Below, piece by piece: positions 16,774 to 25,588 of a DNA stretch of 64,000 nucleotides. Each line of letters starts with the position of its first letter. Positions within the stretch are counted from its first letter, which is position 1. The notes under the pieces were generated by a model, which was not told the origin of the DNA, ran no database searches, and was given only the letters and a program-made list of their open reading frames with translations. Both the position numbers and the translations under genes were made by a program. The stretch spans positions 186,001 through 250,000 of the forward strand of contig NZ_ML133572.1 in the NCBI RefSeq assembly GCF_003985125.1, read 5' to 3'. This DNA comes from Rhizobium phaseoli. Lineage in GTDB: Bacteria > Pseudomonadota > Alphaproteobacteria > Rhizobiales > Rhizobiaceae.

Positions 16774-18111
16774 TCAATCCTGAATGCCAGAGGCACTCCC
16801 CGCCTTCAGCTTGACTTCGATGACCGGGACCACGACCTTGGGGCGGCGCACCGGCAGGACGAATGTCAGTTCGTCCTCGGCGACGGGAAACTGCGTGTTC
16901 GCCCATAGCGTATTGGCGGACGGGCGCAGCCAGGTGACTTCGCTGGCATCATGCAGGAATTGCGCATATTCGATCTTGCCGGCCAGCGCATCGAAATGCA
17001 GATGCTTGTAGGGCCAGTTGAAGAGGTGGATATAGAGGCGGTCGCCGTTCTGGGTCAGGCGGCAGTCGGGCGGGGCGGTGAAGTCGGACTGGGTGCAGCC
17101 GACGATACTGCGCTCATGCAGCGCCATCCACTCCTCATAAGCGGTAAGGGCTGATAGTGCGCGGTGGTCGAGCGTGCCGCGCGCCGTCGGCCCGACATTC
17201 ATCAGCAGATTGCCGCCGATGGCGACGGTGCCGACCAGCATCTGCACCAGTTGCTCGGTGCTTTTCCAGGTGTCTTCGTCGCGGTGATAGCCCCAGGAGC
17301 CGCTGAGCGTCTGGCAGGCCTCCCAGACGACGCGCCTGCCGTCGCGTTTCGGCCAGACGCGCGGCATATATTGCTCGGGAGTTACGATATCCGGCTGCAG
17401 ACCGGCAAGGTCGAGCCGGTTGTTGATGATGATGTCGGGGGCAAGCTCGCGCACCAGCCGCACCAGCTTTTCGCTTTCCCAGTCCCGATGGCCCTTTCCC
17501 ACAAGTTCGCCGAGTTTCCACTGCGGATAGCTGAAATCGAACCACATGATGTCGATCCGCCCGAACTCGGTCAGCAGCTCGCGCACCTGCTCGCGCATGA
17601 AGGCGGCATAGCGCTGCATATCCCGGCCTTCGTTGATTTTTGCTGCATCCGGATGATTGCGCTGCGGGTGGCGCGGATCGACGGTGAAGTCGGGGTGATG
17701 CCAGTCGATCAGCGAATAATAGAAGCCGATCCTCAGGCCCTCGGCGCGGAAGGCGTCGACGAAGGGGCGCAGCAGATCCTTGCCATAAGGCGTGTTGGTC
17801 ACCTTGAAATCGGTAGCCTTGGTGTCCCAGAGACAGAAGCCTTCGTGGTGCTTGGTCGTCAGCACCACATATTTCATGCCCGCGGCCTTGGCGCGCCTTG
17901 CCCATTCGCGGGGATCGTAGAGATCGGGGTCGAAATGATCGAAATATTTCTGATAGTCGGTATCATCCAGCTCTTCGCGGCTTTTGACCCATTCATGGCG
18001 CGCCGGCAGGGCATAGAGCCCCCAATGCACGAACATGCCGAAACGGTCGTGGACGAACCAGGCCTTCTTCTCCTCGGGCAGGGCCAGTGACTGCAGATTG
18101 TCGGTATCCAT
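16774..18111 (-). CDS. Alpha-L-fucosidase (GH29)
   Basis: A 445-residue glycoside hydrolase releasing alpha-L-fucose from glycans. GH29 landmarks: FGMFVHWGLYALPARHEW near residue 24, the TTKHHEGFCLWD strand at 85-96, the nucleophile D192 in IDIMWFDFSYPQ, and NLLMNVGPTARG before the C-terminal beta domain. No signal peptide is visible, so it probably cleaves imported oligosaccharides in the cytoplasm. It lies 25 bases downstream of a LacI gene on the same strand and shares its divergent control region with the Dpp-type transporter operon. Convergent with the GntR gene, 29 bases away. Confidence 0.92.
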   Translation of the reverse strand: MDTDNLQSLALPEEKKAWFVHDRFGMFVHWGLYALPARHEWVKSREELDDTDYQKYFDHFDPDLYDPREWARRAKAAGMKYVVLTTKHHEGFCLWDTKATDFKVTNTPYGKDLLRPFVDAFRAEGLRIGFYYSLIDWHHPDFTVDPRHPQRNHPDAAKINEGRDMQRYAAFMREQVRELLTEFGRIDIMWFDFSYPQWKLGELVGKGHRDWESEKLVRLVRELAPDIIINNRLDLAGLQPDIVTPEQYMPRVWPKRDGRRVVWEACQTLSGSWGYHRDEDTWKSTEQLVQMLVGTVAIGGNLLMNVGPTARGTLDHRALSALTAYEEWMALHERSIVGCTQSDFTAPPDCRLTQNGDRLYIHLFNWPYKHLHFDALAGKIEYAQFLHDASEVTWLRPSANTLWANTQFPVAEDELTFVLPVRRPKVVVPVIEVKLKAGSASGIQD

Positions 18112-18136
18112 GGGATATCCTCTTGTTGATCGTCGA

Positions 18137-19192
18137 TCAGGTCGTTTCGCGGATGATGAGCTCGGGCACGATGACGATGCCGTGCTGACGGTTCTTGGTG
18201 GCGATGCGGCTGAGCAGCAGGCGCACGGCTTCCTCTCCCATTTCCCGTTTCTGCACCCGCAGGGTGGTCAGTGCCGGAGACAGAAGTTCTGCCGTCGGGA
18301 TGTCGTCGAAACCGATCAGGGCGATTTGCGCGGGGATCGCAATGCCGGCGGCCCGGCAGGCCTTCATGGCGCCGATCGCGTTGAGGTCGTTGTAGCAGAT
18401 GAGGGCATCGATGCCTGGCGTTTCCGCCAGCAATTGCGCCGCCGCCGTCTGCCCGCCGGCAGCCGTCGGATCGCAATAGACGATGCCCTGCGCCTTCAGC
18501 CCGTGGGCGGCCAGCGTCTTGCGGAAGCCGACGAGACGGCTCTTGCCGCCGAAGGAGCTGCGCGGCCCGGCGACGATCGCGATTTTGCGGCGCCCGCGCT
18601 CGACCAGATGGTCGATGGCCCGCGACGCGCCGGTCTCGTAGTCGGTGACGATGGTTCCGGCGATCTCGGGAGGCGCCTCGCGGTTGATGAGCACGACGGC
18701 GCGGTGGGGTGCGAGCGCCTTATGCAGCGCGGCGTCGGGCAGCCGGGCGCTGCAGACGATGATCCCGTCGACCCGATGCCTGAGCAGCGCTTCGATGAGT
18801 TCCTCTTCCCGTCTGCTGTTTTCGACGACGTTAGACAGCAGCAGGTTGTAGCCGGCCGCACTCGCGGCATCCTCGGCGCCCCTTATAACCTCGGGAAAGA
18901 ATGGGTTGGTGATGTCGGGAACGAGAAGGCCGATGGTCTTCGACCGGTCGGACCGCAATCCGCGCGCAAAAGGATTGGGACGGTAATTGAGCTCGTTCGC
19001 CGCTGAGAGAATGCGCTGACTGGTTTCGGCGCTGGCGCCGCCCCGGCCGTTGAGCACGCGCGAGACCGTCATCGGCGACACGCCTGCGGCATGGGCGACA
19101 TCGGCGATGGTTATTTTGGAGTCCGGTTCTTTGGGGCTGCTCAAGGGCTGTCTCTGAGAGGGCGAGAAATTTACGATAACGATAACTAACAT
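18137..19192 (-). CDS. LacI-family transcriptional regulator of the fucosidase/Dpp-type transporter locus
   Basis: A regulator of up to 351 residues. Its helix-turn-helix is ITIADVAHAAGVSPMTVSRVLNG and the hinge NYRPNPFARGLRSDRS, followed by a sugar-binding sensor domain (IGLLVPDITNPFFPEV ... ALIGFDDIPTAELLSP). The first in-frame ATG (19192) has no ribosome site and lies over a candidate operator; TTG 19144 may be the real start. It is expected to bind the three GWTAACGWTAAC boxes in the divergent region, repressing its own operon with the fucosidase gene and the transporter operon starting at 19332. Confidence 0.88.
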   Translation of the reverse strand: MLVIVIVNFSPSQRQPLSSPKEPDSKITIADVAHAAGVSPMTVSRVLNGRGGASAETSQRILSAANELNYRPNPFARGLRSDRSKTIGLLVPDITNPFFPEVIRGAEDAASAAGYNLLLSNVVENSRREEELIEALLRHRVDGIIVCSARLPDAALHKALAPHRAVVLINREAPPEIAGTIVTDYETGASRAIDHLVERGRRKIAIVAGPRSSFGGKSRLVGFRKTLAAHGLKAQGIVYCDPTAAGGQTAAAQLLAETPGIDALICYNDLNAIGAMKACRAAGIAIPAQIALIGFDDIPTAELLSPALTTLRVQKREMGEEAVRLLLSRIATKNRQHGIVIVPELIIRETT

Positions 19193-19307
19193 AAATCAGG
19201 TGAAAGCCAAGCCTTTATGGGAATTCATTAGGCCGATACGAATCTTTTTGACAAGATGGAACGATAACGTTAACGTTTGGAATTGAGGAGAATACGTTAA
19301 CGATAAC
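19175..19307. promoter_or_regulatory. Cluster of three LacI-type operators plus a sigma70-like promoter
   Basis: Three related 12-mers with a central CG are present: GATAACGATAAC (19175-19186), GATAACGTTAAC (19263-19274) and GTTAACGATAAC (19296-19307). The second and third are 33 bp apart centre to centre, about three helical turns. TTGACA (19248-19253), a 17-bp spacer and TAACGT (19271-19276) form a plausible promoter for the transporter operon whose -10 box is covered by the middle operator. This gives a simple repression geometry, possibly with looping to the first box 88 bp away. Confidence 0.7.
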
Positions 19308-19331
19308 CTGAGCAGAAGTAGGGAGGACAGA

Positions 19332-21257
19332 ATGCAACACGTCAGAATTCTACGGCGGCAGGTTGTTTCCACAGTTGCCGCGGCCATCCTCATGGGCGCC
19401 GGCTGGGCCGGGGCTGCGTTCGGTTTTCAGGAGGCGCCGGAATTGAAGGCGCTGGTCGATGCCGGCAAGCTGCCGCCGGTGGAAAAGCGGCTGCCCAAAG
19501 AGCCGCTGGTGCTGACGCCGCTTGAATCGGTCGGCACCTATGGCGGCACCTGGCGCACGGCGACCTTCGGCGGCGGCGACAGCGAGATTGAGCGTTCGAT
19601 CGGCTATACGAGACTGGTCCGCTGGAACCCTGAGTGGACCGAGGTGATCCCCGACATCGCCAGGAGTGTCGAGGTCAACGACAATGCCACCGAATATACC
19701 TTCACCCTGCGGGAAGGCACGCGCTGGTCGGACGGCGAGCCCTTCACCGCCGATGATCTGGTGTGGTGGAACGAGAATGTGCTGCGCAACACCAAGATCA
19801 CGCCGGCGGCGCCCGACTGGCTGACCGCGGGGGGGGAGACCGTCAAGGTCGAAAAACTTGCCGACGACAAGGTCGTCTTCAAATTCGCCGCGCCGAACGG
19901 CCTGTTCCTGATGAACATGGCGACCGTGCGCGGCTCCGATATCCTGGCGGCGGCACCCGCGCACTACCTCAAGCAGTTTCACAAGGATTTCAATCCCGAT
20001 GGCATCGATGCCCTGGTGAAGTCGGCCGGCGCGGCCGACTGGGTCCAGCTCTTCAACAATAAGATCGGCTTTCCCGGCCGCTGGCGCGATCTCGGCCGGC
20101 CGACGCTCGATGCCTGGGTGCTGACCGCGCCCTATAACGGCACGACCCAGGTCGTCGCCGAACGCAATCCCTACTATGCCAAGGTGGATACCGCAGGAAA
20201 CCAGCTGCCTTACTTCGATCGCATCACCATCGACGTGATGCAGGATACGCAGGCGATCATCCTGAAGGCGATCAGCGGCGAAATCGACATGCAGAACCGC
20301 TTCATCGAGACGACGGACGCCCGCACCGTCATCGTGCAGAACCAGCAGAAGGGTGGTTACGGCCTGTTCATCGCCCGGCCGGCCTGGTCGAACGCGCTGC
20401 TGATCACGCTGAACCAGACCCACAAGAACCCGGCCTTGCGTGCCGTCTTTTCCAACAAGGATTTCCGCATCGGCCTCAGCTACGCCATCAATCGCGAGGA
20501 GCTCAACCAGCTGATCTATGCCGGGCAGGCCAAACCCTATCAGGCCGCACCCCGCGAAGGCACCGCGCTCTACGACGAGAAGATGGCGACGCAGTATCTC
20601 GAATATAACGTCGACCTCGCCAATCAATATCTCGACAAGGCGGGCCTGACCAAAAAAGACACCGAGGGTTTTCGCCTCGGTCAGGACGGTAAGCGCATCA
20701 CTTTCGCGATCGACGCGCTGACGGGCAGCCCGATCCAGGTCGACGCGCTGGAAATGATCCAGCGCTATTGGCGGGCGGTCGGTATCGACATGCAGCCCCG
20801 CCCGGCCGAACGTTCGCTGATCTTCTCCCGCCTGCAGAACAACGACAATGACGGCCTGGGATGGGTCGGTGGCGGCGGCTACGACTTCCTCGGCCTGCTC
20901 GATCCCAAATGGTATTTCCCGCACGAATACGAGTCGAGCTTCGCGACCGCATGGGGTCTCTACTACCAGAATCCCAAGGATCCGAACGCCGAGGAGCCGA
21001 GCCCGGCCGCCAAGAAGCAGATGGAGCTCTACCGGCAGGTGCAGGAAGCCCCGACGCTGGAAAAACAGCTTGAAGCCATGAAGGAGCTGCTGGCGATCAC
21101 CCGGGACGAATTCTACGTCATCGGCACCAATCTCGAGCCGGATCGCGTCGGCATCGTCAAGACCAATATGCACAACGTTCCGAAGGTCATTCCCAGCACG
21201 TCCTTCTACATGACCCCGGGACCGGCGAAGCCCGAGACCTTCTACTACCAGCAATAA
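19332..21257 (+). CDS. Dpp-type ABC transporter substrate-binding protein (family 5)
   Basis: A 641-residue extracellular binding protein, longer than the usual DppA length of about 530. The signal peptide spans residues 1 to ~33 (MQHVRILRRQVVSTVAAAIL). Family-5 landmarks include VGTYGGTWRTATFGGG, the WSDGEPFTADDLVWW motif and LSYAINREELNQLIY. Although related to peptide-binding proteins, members of this long subtype in rhizobia and relatives often serve oligosaccharides; glycosidase neighbours support that here. GGGAGG lies a few bases before the ATG. First gene of a five-gene transporter operon under the LacI operator cluster. Confidence 0.88.
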   Translation: MQHVRILRRQVVSTVAAAILMGAGWAGAAFGFQEAPELKALVDAGKLPPVEKRLPKEPLVLTPLESVGTYGGTWRTATFGGGDSEIERSIGYTRLVRWNPEWTEVIPDIARSVEVNDNATEYTFTLREGTRWSDGEPFTADDLVWWNENVLRNTKITPAAPDWLTAGGETVKVEKLADDKVVFKFAAPNGLFLMNMATVRGSDILAAAPAHYLKQFHKDFNPDGIDALVKSAGAADWVQLFNNKIGFPGRWRDLGRPTLDAWVLTAPYNGTTQVVAERNPYYAKVDTAGNQLPYFDRITIDVMQDTQAIILKAISGEIDMQNRFIETTDARTVIVQNQQKGGYGLFIARPAWSNALLITLNQTHKNPALRAVFSNKDFRIGLSYAINREELNQLIYAGQAKPYQAAPREGTALYDEKMATQYLEYNVDLANQYLDKAGLTKKDTEGFRLGQDGKRITFAIDALTGSPIQVDALEMIQRYWRAVGIDMQPRPAERSLIFSRLQNNDNDGLGWVGGGGYDFLGLLDPKWYFPHEYESSFATAWGLYYQNPKDPNAEEPSPAAKKQMELYRQVQEAPTLEKQLEAMKELLAITRDEFYVIGTNLEPDRVGIVKTNMHNVPKVIPSTSFYMTPGPAKPETFYYQQ

Positions 21258-21271
21258 AGACATCCGATCGT

Positions 21272-21298
21272 CGGAATGGCGTCCGTTGCGCCATTCCG
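21272..21298 (+). other. Perfect hairpin between binding-protein and permease genes
   Basis: CGGAATGGCG (21272-21281) and CGCCATTCCG (21289-21298) form a 10-bp stem with a 7-base loop 14 bases after the binding-protein stop. No T-tract follows. Third example in this window of a stem placed exactly between a binding-protein gene and its permease genes. Confidence 0.68.
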
Positions 21299-21358
21299 GC
21301 AGCGGCCCCGCCCCATCATCCGGACCGAGCGGCGATCGCCGGTCGAAGGAGCTTGAAC

Positions 21359-22345
21359 ATGGCCGGCTTCATCATCAGACGTCTGCTTTACATGATCCCG
21401 ATGATGTTCGCGATCTCGGTCGTGACCTTCATCATCATCCAGCTGCCGCCAGGCGACTTCCTGACCGCGATGACGGCGCGTCTTGCCTCGCAGAACGAGA
21501 CCATCGATCCCAGCGTCATCGCGGGCCTGCGCGAGCGCTATGGGCTCGATCAGCCCTGGGCGGTTCAGTATTGGAAATGGATCAGCGGCATCCTGCTGCG
21601 TGGCGATTTCGGTCAGTCCCTCGATTGGAACAAGCCGGTCAGCGAGCTGATCTGGGCGCGCATGGGCCTGACGATGGTGGTCTCGGTCACCACACTGCTC
21701 TTCGTCTGGGCGGTGGCCTTTCCGATCGGCATCTATTCGGCGGTGCGGCAGTATTCGGTCGGCGATTATGTCGCCACCTTCTTCGGTTTTCTCGGGCTTG
21801 CCATCCCGAACTTCTTGCTGGCGCTGGTGCTGATGTTCGTCTCCGCGCAGTATTTCGGCCAGAGCGTCGGCGGGCTGTTTTCGCCCCTCTATATCAACGC
21901 GGCCTGGAGCTGGGCCAAGCTCGGCGATCTCATCTCGCATATGTGGATCCCGGTCGTCGTGCTCGGCACGGGTGCGACGGCGGCGCTGATCCGCATCATG
22001 CGCGCCAATCTGCTCGACGAACTCAACAAGCCCTATGTCGACATGGCGCGCGCCCGGGGCCTGAGCGAAATCCGGCTGCTGCTCAAATATCCGGTGCGGG
22101 TGGCGCTCAACCCCTTCGTCTCGACGGTCGGCTGGGTGCTGCCACACCTCGTCTCGGGTTCGGTGGTGGTCTCCATCGTCCTCAGCCTGCCGATCACGGG
22201 GCCGCTGCTGCTCAACGCCCTGTTTGCCCAGGACATGTATCTCGCCGGCACCTTCATCCTGCTGATGAGCATGCTGACGCTGATCGGCACCCTGATCTCC
22301 GATCTGCTGCTCGCCTGGCTCGATCCACGCATTCGCAATGGCTGA
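21359..22345 (+). CDS. Dpp-type ABC transporter permease (DppB-like)
   Basis: A 328-residue permease beginning MAGFIIRRLLYMIPMMFAIS, the standard DppB/OppB N-terminal membrane anchor. It has six membrane segments and the coupling loop DMARARGLSEIRLLLKYPVR. ATG 21359 is chosen because GAAGGAG precedes it; an in-frame TTG lies six bases upstream. Forms the channel with the DppC-like protein encoded 12 bases downstream. Confidence 0.9.
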   Translation: MAGFIIRRLLYMIPMMFAISVVTFIIIQLPPGDFLTAMTARLASQNETIDPSVIAGLRERYGLDQPWAVQYWKWISGILLRGDFGQSLDWNKPVSELIWARMGLTMVVSVTTLLFVWAVAFPIGIYSAVRQYSVGDYVATFFGFLGLAIPNFLLALVLMFVSAQYFGQSVGGLFSPLYINAAWSWAKLGDLISHMWIPVVVLGTGATAALIRIMRANLLDELNKPYVDMARARGLSEIRLLLKYPVRVALNPFVSTVGWVLPHLVSGSVVVSIVLSLPITGPLLLNALFAQDMYLAGTFILLMSMLTLIGTLISDLLLAWLDPRIRNG

Positions 22346-22357
22346 AGGACGAAACCA

Positions 22358-23491
22358 ATGACCGATCAAGCCATCGCACTGATACCTGAACGTGTTCGCA
22401 ATTCCGATGCGATCGCCGGCCAGTGGAAACTGATCTGGCGCCGCTTCCGCCGCCACCGACTGGCGCTTGGGGCAGGGGTCGTCATCCTGCTGATTTACCT
22501 GGTCGCCCTGTTTGCCGAGGTGATCGCCCCGGTTTCATCGCAGACCTACGATTCCCGCTACACCTATGCACCGCCCCAGCGGCTCAAGGTCGCCGGTTAC
22601 GACGCGGCGGGGCAGTTTCATGCGCTCTACGTCAACGGCTATTCGATGAAGGTCGATCCGATCGCGCTCAGCCGCACCTACGTGCCCGATCCGGCGGTCG
22701 TCATTCCCGTCGGCTTCTTCGTCAAAGGCGAGCCCTATCGGTTCTGGGGACTGTTCGATTTCGACCGTCACCTGATCGGCCCGGTCGAGGCGGGTAAACC
22801 CTTCTATCTGTTCGGCGCCGATCGGCTGGGCCGCGACGTCTTCAGCCGGACGGTGCATGGCACGCGTGTTTCGATGTCCGTGGGCCTGATCGGCGTGGCG
22901 ATCAGCCTCGTCCTCGGCATCATCCTCGGCGGCATTTCCGGTCTTTGCGGCGGCTGGGTGGATGATGTCATCCAGCGTTCCATCGAGCTCATCAACTCGA
23001 TTCCGACGATCCCACTATGGATGGGCCTGGCGGCTGCCGTTCCGATCAGCGCCGATCCGATCCTGGTCTATCTCTGGATCACGATCATCCTGTCGCTGAT
23101 CGGCTGGACCGATCTGGCGCGCGTGGTGCGCGGACGCTTCCTGTCGCTGAAGACCGAGGACTTCGTCATCGCCGCCCATCTCGATGGCTGCTCCAGGATG
23201 CGCATCATCTGGCGGCACATGGTCCCGTCCTTCATGAGCCACATCATCGCCTCGGTCACGCTCGCCATTCCGACGATGATTCTCGCCGAAACCGCGCTCT
23301 CCTTCCTCGGCATCGGCCTGCGGCCGCCGGTGGTCAGCTGGGGCGTGCTGCTGCAGGAGGCGCAGAACATTCTCGCGGTTTCGAGCGCGCCCTGGCTGTT
23401 TCTTCCGGGCCTGGCGGTGATTGTCACCGTGCTTGCCCTCAATTTCCTTGGTGATGGATTACGCGATGCTGCAGATCCCTATGAATACTGA
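22358..23491 (+). CDS. Dpp-type ABC transporter permease (DppC-like) with large periplasmic insertion
   Basis: A 377-residue permease, about 70-80 residues longer than DppC of about 300. The first membrane segment (residues ~38-58) is followed by a hydrophilic stretch of roughly 110 residues (YDSRYTYAPPQ to PVEAGKPFYLFGADRLGRD) before the conserved GADRLGRDVFSR motif. The six-helix core and EAA loop (VIAAHLDGCSRMRIIWRHMVP) follow. The extension probably faces the periplasm and may contact the unusually long binding protein (inference). The stop lies 11 bases inside the following ATPase gene. Confidence 0.9.
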   Translation: MTDQAIALIPERVRNSDAIAGQWKLIWRRFRRHRLALGAGVVILLIYLVALFAEVIAPVSSQTYDSRYTYAPPQRLKVAGYDAAGQFHALYVNGYSMKVDPIALSRTYVPDPAVVIPVGFFVKGEPYRFWGLFDFDRHLIGPVEAGKPFYLFGADRLGRDVFSRTVHGTRVSMSVGLIGVAISLVLGIILGGISGLCGGWVDDVIQRSIELINSIPTIPLWMGLAAAVPISADPILVYLWITIILSLIGWTDLARVVRGRFLSLKTEDFVIAAHLDGCSRMRIIWRHMVPSFMSHIIASVTLAIPTMILAETALSFLGIGLRPPVVSWGVLLQEAQNILAVSSAPWLFLPGLAVIVTVLALNFLGDGLRDAADPYEY

Positions 23492-24530
23492 CACCAATTT
23501 CGCCGCCGCCGGCGGCCGGAGCCCGCATCGCGACGCGCTGATTGAGGTCGACGACCTCAGGACGCATTTCTTCGGCGGCGCGGGGACTATCAGGGCGGTC
23601 GACGGCGTTTCCTTCTCCATCCCGCGCGGCAAGACGGTCTGCGTCGTCGGTGAATCCGGCTCGGGCAAGAGCATCACCGGCCGCTCGATCCTCAATCAGG
23701 TGCCGCGCGGTGGGCGCATTGTCTCGGGCGCGATCCGCTACCGGCCCGATCCGGCAGCCGCCGCCATCGATCTCGCCTTGCTCGATCCGCGCGGCCGCGA
23801 CATGCGGGCGATCCGCGGCGCCCAGATCGGCCTGATCAGCCAGGAGCCGATGGCGGCCCTGTCACCCGTCCATACGATCGGCAACCAGATGGTGGAGGTG
23901 ATCCGTCTGCATCTGAAGATGGGAAAGAAGGAGGCGCGCGAGCATGCGATCGAGACGCTGGCCCTGGTCGGCATTCCCAGGCCGGCCGAGCGCATGGACA
24001 GTTACGCCTTCCAGTTTTCCGGCGGCATGCGCCAGCGCGTCTGCATCGCGCTGGCTCTCGCCTGCCGTCCGAAACTGCTGATCGCCGACGAACCGACCAC
24101 GGCGCTCGATGTGACCACGCAGGCCAATATCCTCGATCTTCTCGCCTCGCTGCAGGCCGAATTCGGGCTCTCGGTGCTGTTCGTCACCCACGATCTCGGC
24201 GTGGTGGCCGAGATCGCCGACGAGGTCGTCGTCATGTATGTCGGCCGGGTGGTGGAGGCGGGCGATGTCGACACGATCTTCCACGCGCCCGTTCATCCCT
24301 ACACCAAGGCCCTGCTGCAATCGGTGCCGCGCATGCACGGGCAGCCGAGCGAACGGCTGGCGACCATCGAGGGCATGGTGCCCTCGCGTTTCGACCGGCC
24401 GGAGGGTTGCAGCTTTCATCCCCGATGCAGAGAGGCGAGGGCGGGTCTCTGCGACCAGAGGGATCCCAAATCCATCGCCGTCGGCGACGGACACGTCGCC
24501 AGCTGCCTGCTTTACGAGGGGAGACAGTAA
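23481..24530 (+). CDS. Dpp-type ABC transporter ATP-binding protein (DppD-like)
   Basis: A 349-residue ATPase. Walker A GESGSGKS, signature [19 protein letters not shown], Walker [29 protein letters not shown], and the C-terminal oligopeptide-type tail with the cysteine cluster [15 protein letters not shown], which in this family can bind an iron-sulfur cluster. ATG 23481 ([12 protein letters not shown]) overlaps the permease stop by 11 bases; ATG 23466 is an alternative. Pairs with the DppF-like ATPase. Confidence 0.9.
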   Translation: MNTDTNFAAAGGRSPHRDALIEVDDLRTHFFGGAGTIRAVDGVSFSIPRGKTVCVVGESGSGKSITGRSILNQVPRGGRIVSGAIRYRPDPAAAAIDLALLDPRGRDMRAIRGAQIGLISQEPMAALSPVHTIGNQMVEVIRLHLKMGKKEAREHAIETLALVGIPRPAERMDSYAFQFSGGMRQRVCIALALACRPKLLIADEPTTALDVTTQANILDLLASLQAEFGLSVLFVTHDLGVVAEIADEVVVMYVGRVVEAGDVDTIFHAPVHPYTKALLQSVPRMHGQPSERLATIEGMVPSRFDRPEGCSFHPRCREARAGLCDQRDPKSIAVGDGHVASCLLYEGRQ

Positions 24531-25588
24531 TGGCCGGTTCCCAAACGCTGCGCAGCCCGCTGCTGGAGCTCAATGATCTCAGGATGCATTTTCCCATTCG
24601 CAAGGGCGCGGTCCGGCAGGTGGTCGGGCATGTCAAGGCGGTCGACGGCGTTTCGCTTCGCGTCGAAGACGGCGAGACGCTCGGCATCGTCGGGGAATCC
24701 GGCTGCGGCAAGTCGACACTCGCCCGCACGATCCTGCGCATCTACCAGCCGACCAGCGGCGAGATCCGCTATCGTGGCCGCAACGGCGCCACGGTCGATC
24801 TCGCAGCTTTGTCCGGTCCGGCCCTCAAGGAAATCCATCGCGACCTGCGCATCGTGTTTCAGGACCCGCAATCCTCGCTCAATCCGCGCCTGCCCGTCAT
24901 TGACATCATCGGCGAGGTGCTTGGTGTCAACGGCATCGCCAAGGGTCGGGAATTGGAGCACCGGGTCGCCGAGCTGATGCAGAGTGTCGGCCTGCGGCCC
25001 GAATATATGCGCCGCTACCCGCATGCTTTCTCCGGCGGCGAACGTCAGCGCATCGGGATTGCCCGGGCGCTGGCGTCCAACCCGCGCCTTGTCATCGCCG
25101 ACGAGGCAGTCTCGGCGCTCGATGTCAGCGTGCAGGCGCAAACCATCAACCTCTTGCAGGATCTGCAGGAGCAGTTCGGCCTAACCTATCTCTTTGTCGC
25201 CCACGATCTCTCGGTCATCAGGCACATCTCCGACAATATCGCCGTCATGTATGTCGGCCGGGTCGTCGAAAAGGCGCCGACCGAGCAGATCTTTTCGCGC
25301 CCGCGCCATCCCTACACCGAAGCGCTGCTCTCGGCGGTGCCGATCGCCGATCCGAGGCTGCGCCGTCACGGCAAGCGCATCCGGCTGGCGGGCGAGGTGG
25401 CCGACCCCGCGCATCCGCCTCCCGGCTGCGCCTTTCATCCGCGTTGCCGCTACGCCACCGAGCTTTGCAGGCGGGAGCTGCCGCCGCTGCGCAGCGTCAC
25501 CGCCGATGGACACGAAGTGGCCTGCCATCACGCCGAATCGCTGACCCTCAATCCTTTCGCCGACCGTACTGTTCCGGAGTTCAATTGA
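24530..25588 (+). CDS. Dpp-type ABC transporter ATP-binding protein (DppF-like)
   Basis: A 352-residue ATPase, the second of the Dpp-type pair. Walker [10 protein letters not shown], signature [19 protein letters not shown], Walker [28 protein letters not shown] and the C-terminal [14 protein letters not shown] cluster are visible. ATG 24530 overlaps the upstream TAA by one base, so translation is coupled. Note EAVSALD in place of the usual EPVSALD; this A-for-P change is common in the DppF subgroup. Confidence 0.9.
   Translation: MAGSQTLRSPLLELNDLRMHFPIRKGAVRQVVGHVKAVDGVSLRVEDGETLGIVGESGCGKSTLARTILRIYQPTSGEIRYRGRNGATVDLAALSGPALKEIHRDLRIVFQDPQSSLNPRLPVIDIIGEVLGVNGIAKGRELEHRVAELMQSVGLRPEYMRRYPHAFSGGERQRIGIARALASNPRLVIADEAVSALDVSVQAQTINLLQDLQEQFGLTYLFVAHDLSVIRHISDNIAVMYVGRVVEKAPTEQIFSRPRHPYTEALLSAVPIADPRLRRHGKRIRLAGEVADPAHPPPGCAFHPRCRYATELCRRELPPLRSVTADGHEVACHHAESLTLNPFADRTVPEFN

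Noticed and set aside
19350-21263. A 637-codon open frame antisense to the Dpp-type binding protein
   Set aside because: It is the mirror of a high-GC gene with a strong signal peptide and family motifs; the antisense translation is H/D/R/Q-rich with no domain.
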